A DNA stretch of 64,000 nt from Valencia hispanica (lineage: Eukaryota > Chordata > Actinopteri > Cyprinodontiformes > Valenciidae), in contig OY747721.1 of the NCBI GenBank assembly GCA_963556495.2, forward strand, positions 11,100,649 to 11,164,648, given 5' to 3'. Position 1 is the first letter of the stretch; every line of letters begins with the position of its first letter. A program made the position numbers and the translations under genes. Shown here piece by piece: positions 60,780 to 64,000 of the stretch. The notes under the pieces were generated by a model. The model saw nothing but the letters and a program-made list of their open reading frames with translations, had not been told where the DNA came from and did no database searches.

Positions 60780-61000
60780 CGGTGGAGTAGCAACCAGTGA
60801 CCGACTTCTGATGTCAGATTTTTAGCTCAACTCAGCTCACTTGGAACCCCAGCCAAGTCGGTTCTTTCAAAGCAGCAGGTACCAAGTAACCATTGCAAAA
60901 GGAAACCCTAATAATCAAGTAGAGCCGAGTCAAGTCGCGCCTGACTTTGTATTGTCCATTTTAAACTTTCCCTCGGCAGACATTTCCAAGATGTACCCCA
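60780..61000. mobile_element. Possible hAT/Harbinger MITE fragment
   Basis: The stretch with CAGCAGGTACCAAGTAACC, GCAAAAGGAAACCCTAATAA and AGAGCCGAGTCAAGTCG resembles a fish MITE family. Ends not found. Confidence 0.35.
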
Positions 61001-63699
61001 AAATGTCAACGCACCTGTATGTTTTCAAGAAATATCTTCACCCTTACAAATAACTTATGCATAATGTTTTATAATTAATCCAGGCCTGTTTGTGTTGATG
61101 CAATGAAATCACGGAAGTACGCCAAAAACCTATGAGGTACAGAGTAAGCACCTAAATCTTTGCTGTTGTTACATCTAGCTTCATAAAAATCTAACAATGT
61201 TAAAACACCTAATTTGGGACTGTGAAGCCCAGCCTGGTCATTTCGACCCAAAACCTTTGGGTGCCTGCAAGCAGTGGTGGTTCTGGTCTCTCCTTCTGCA
61301 CCTTCCCCAACCAACAGAAATTAGATTTTAGAATGGGAAAAGACTGTCTAGTAAAGCACATAAGATTGTTTCTTTATTCTCAGTAGCAGAGGATCCTACT
61401 CCCCATCGATGACACATTACTAAAAGCAATAGAAAAGTTGTTCAGGGCGCAACATAAACCTAAATTGGATGTTTTTTTTAACCACAGTTTTCTAATGCCT
61501 GCCGCCTTGGGCAACTGCCCACGTGGCAGACAGAAGACTGAATTTGAATTAAAAACATGGATCAACAAAGTTTAAGGGTTGCTAGAGAAATTTTTGAAAT
61601 TATTTATTGTGGTCTCACTTTTTTATTTTACAGAAATGCAATTCAAAAGGGCTGTGTACACTGCTGAGGGAAAAGATGTCTTCTTCCCTTCACAGGAATG
61701 AGGCTGGAGTCTGCATCTGCGTTTTTCATATTTTATCACGCCCAGTCTTGTACATGAGCCCGTCTGGTCAAACGCTCGAACTCTCTCACACCCAGATCAT
61801 GTTTGCCCTCTCTGCAAGCAGCTTCTGCCTTCAGTCCCCTGATGTTATGTCTTCATTGCAAGGTTGACCAAAACACTCTTCACTGCGAGGATGCCTTTAA
61901 TAATAACTTCATAATCAATTAATTGACATAACCTTGAGATATTTCTGTAACATTCCTCTCTTTTCTTTCACTACAGTAATGCCCAAAACATACAGAAATA
62001 TTTCAAGTTGATACAATTTCTAATGGGTGCGAAGAGAGCAGACAAAAAAAAAGACAATGATCAAACAATCAGTTTATAATCAGACACCAATCATGCTGGC
62101 CATGGAATTAGCTCAAAGTACCAAGGGATCAGATGACAGATGACCTTGTTGAGACATAACTTGTCCCTGTCAGAATGAAAAGCCCACTGGGGTCTTTATT
62201 TACGGGGGGGGGGTTGTTCACCAATTAATTTATATTGGTGGGAAAAGATTCTGACAACCCCCAACAACACTTTTGGCAGCCACTGTAAATACAGTCAGGC
62301 CGCTGCTTCAGTGCTGCTTCTCTAACACCTCCATCTAAAGTTGGTTTAGGAATAGGAGATCGTACTGTACTATGGAACTTTCTGAGATTCAAGCCCCACT
62401 TAAAAGGTCTGTTCTGTGTTTGTCACCACTTCCTGTCAGCCTCATTCAGTCAGCGGTATGAGATGTAAGAGCAGCTCTGAATGCAGGATGCAACAGTGTG
62501 CCTGTGTGTGTGTGTGTGTGTGCACAAAATCTGGGAGGGTAAGTGCTTTATTGCTCAACAAGTCGCCATAAGGAAGTCTGCAAGTTCTCTTCAGCATGCA
62601 CCGATTTTAACTGACCAGCTGTTCCACAAAGACAAGAACAATGCCCAAATGCACCAGGATGTTTATTGATAAGAGCTTTAATTGGCGATCAACAACTACA
62701 AAAACAAATGTAGTCCTATCTGCATGTTTTTTACTTCTTTCTGAGTGAAGGGGAGAGCGGAGAGCTTCTTCTAGCTGTAAACTGTGTGTGTGTGTTGAGG
62801 AGGGGATCCCGCTTCTCTCAGCAGGACTCCAGTCTCCGGACTTTGTAGCTCTCTGTCTCACGTCCCTGAGTTTTTTATGCCAACAAAACAGATCTGCCAG
62901 TTTTTCAAACCTCTGTCAAGTTCGCCACAGGAAGGAAGAATAACACCGAAAGTCGGATTCGACCATCAAAATAAAATATTTTAAATGCAACTCGTCTTTC
63001 TTTCTGCCCTGATAATTTGAGCTTAAAATGGCTACAGCTCGTTATTTCAAAACATTAATCTGACACTAAACAAGCAAGTCACGAGTAAAAAAACGAGTAA
63101 AGATTTAAATATATTGCATTTCTATTCTTTAAAAAACCCATCCAGTAATCATGTTTTTCAAAACTGCTTTGGTTCACTAATATTCACCATATATTTGACA
63201 ACATCATTTAAAATAAATTCATTATACCGGTATTTATTAAATAAAAGTAAAATACAAAAAAATACAGAAATGCAATGACACACTGCTTGTGAGAACATGC
63301 ATCTTAAAAGGGATTTTATAGACAGAAATTAGTTTCTGATTCTGATCTCCTAAGGAAGATCACCGTGGTTCTCATCCAGTGATGGTTTTGCCAGAAGGGA
63401 ACCCTGGACAAGCCCCTTCTTTGAACCTTTACTTCCAAACTTGAGCAAGTGGAGGAATTCCTTACCCACATGCGAATAAGCACTATAAATCCAGAAGCAA
63501 CCAACAGATAGCTTTTTTTGAAAGATTTCAAGTGGTGGTGTCACCCCACATGACATGCCGTCCTGGGTGGTTAGTTATTATGCACATAGCAAAAATTTCT
63601 GTTCTCAGGAAAAACATGTCATGTGATCTTTGAAGGTCTAATCATTTAAAAATCTAGTCTGAAATCAAACAGCAAGCAATAAAACGATTTTTTAAATGT
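61001..63699. other. Upstream intergenic, nothing recognised
   Basis: AT-rich DNA with a (GT)n run near 62503-62522 and a 10-base G-run at 62204-62213. The many overlapping short frames show no protein motif. Confidence 0.45.
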
Positions 63700-63975
63700 T
63701 TCATCCATTGTCTGTAGCTGCTTGTCCTTGTTGGGTTGCAGGGGGAGATGGTGCCTATCTCCTGTGGTCATTGGATGAGAGGCAGGGTACACCCTGGGCG
63801 GGTTGCTAGTCCGTCAAAGGGGAACACAGAGACACACAGGACAAACAGCCATGCACATGCCTACTCCTACTTAAAGGCAATTTATAGCCCCATTAGCCTA
63901 ACAGTCATATTTTTTGGACTGTTGGGGAAGCTACTTGAACCTGGAACCTTCTTGCTGCACCGCCATACAATCCTG
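63700..63975 (+). repeat. Common fish SINE-like repeat
   Basis: Reads TTGGGTTGCAGGGGGAGATG, GGCAGGGTACACCCTGGGCG, GGGGAACACAGAGACACACA and CCTAACAGTCATATTTTTTG, then CCTTCTTGCTGCACCGCCA, the order of a repeat found in many teleosts. Non-coding. Confidence 0.65.
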
Positions 63976-64000
63976 ATTTTATAAAAATAATAATGATATT

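Overview
The window is vertebrate nuclear DNA, almost certainly from a ray-finned (teleost) fish. It has long AT-rich introns with GT-AG splice sites, dense Tc1/mariner debris, hAT and PIF/Harbinger-like fragments, Rex3/RTE- and L2-like LINE tails, tRNA-like SINEs and long microsatellites. There are no bacterial-style operons. Placement below teleost is inference, though the repeat mix looks percomorph-like.

One host gene is supported. It is a five-coding-exon Rnd-family (atypical Rho) GTPase on the minus strand, running from the start codon at 58727 down to the stop codon at 10297. The exons are 58623-58727, 55459-55546, 28969-29078, 16331-16465 and 10297-10551. All junctions have AG/GT and the phases agree, giving a complete 230-residue protein ending in the CAAX box CVLM. 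It reads most like Rnd2 (RhoN); a fish Rnd1-like or Rnd3 paralogue is less likely. Introns are about 3.1, 26.4, 12.5 and 5.8 kb, so over 98% of the locus is intronic.

From left to right: 1-9780 is downstream intergenic DNA holding several Tc1-like copies, including a nearly whole DD36E copy at 1941-3150, plus a Harbinger-type MADF remnant and a Rex3-like LINE tail. 9781-10296 is the probable 3' UTR. Intron 4 holds an (AAAG)n tract and nested Tc1/hAT copies. Intron 3 holds more Tc1 copies and a very young, complete but non-autonomous LTR retrotransposon (25734-28019). Its two 329-bp LTRs differ at one base by eye, it has a 5-bp target duplication, a self-primer signature of the Tf1/sushi type, and one 530-codon repetitive ORF without reverse transcriptase. 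Intron 2 holds a hAT-type MITE with an 8-bp duplication, a TTAA-flanked foldback element, SINEs, LINE tails and nested Tc1 copies. Intron 1 holds a 1.8-kb near-perfect palindrome (56446-58257) with tetranucleotide tracts in both arms and a roughly 62-bp minisatellite at its centre. 58728-64000 is the 5' leader and upstream intergenic DNA with no second gene recognised.

The main unusual items are the self-priming LTR element with its modular proline/arginine-rich ORF, and the long foldback in intron 1. No tRNA gene, rRNA, CRISPR array or second host gene was found. Annotation was done by reading the sequence; repeat family names come from remembered family features and not from a database search.
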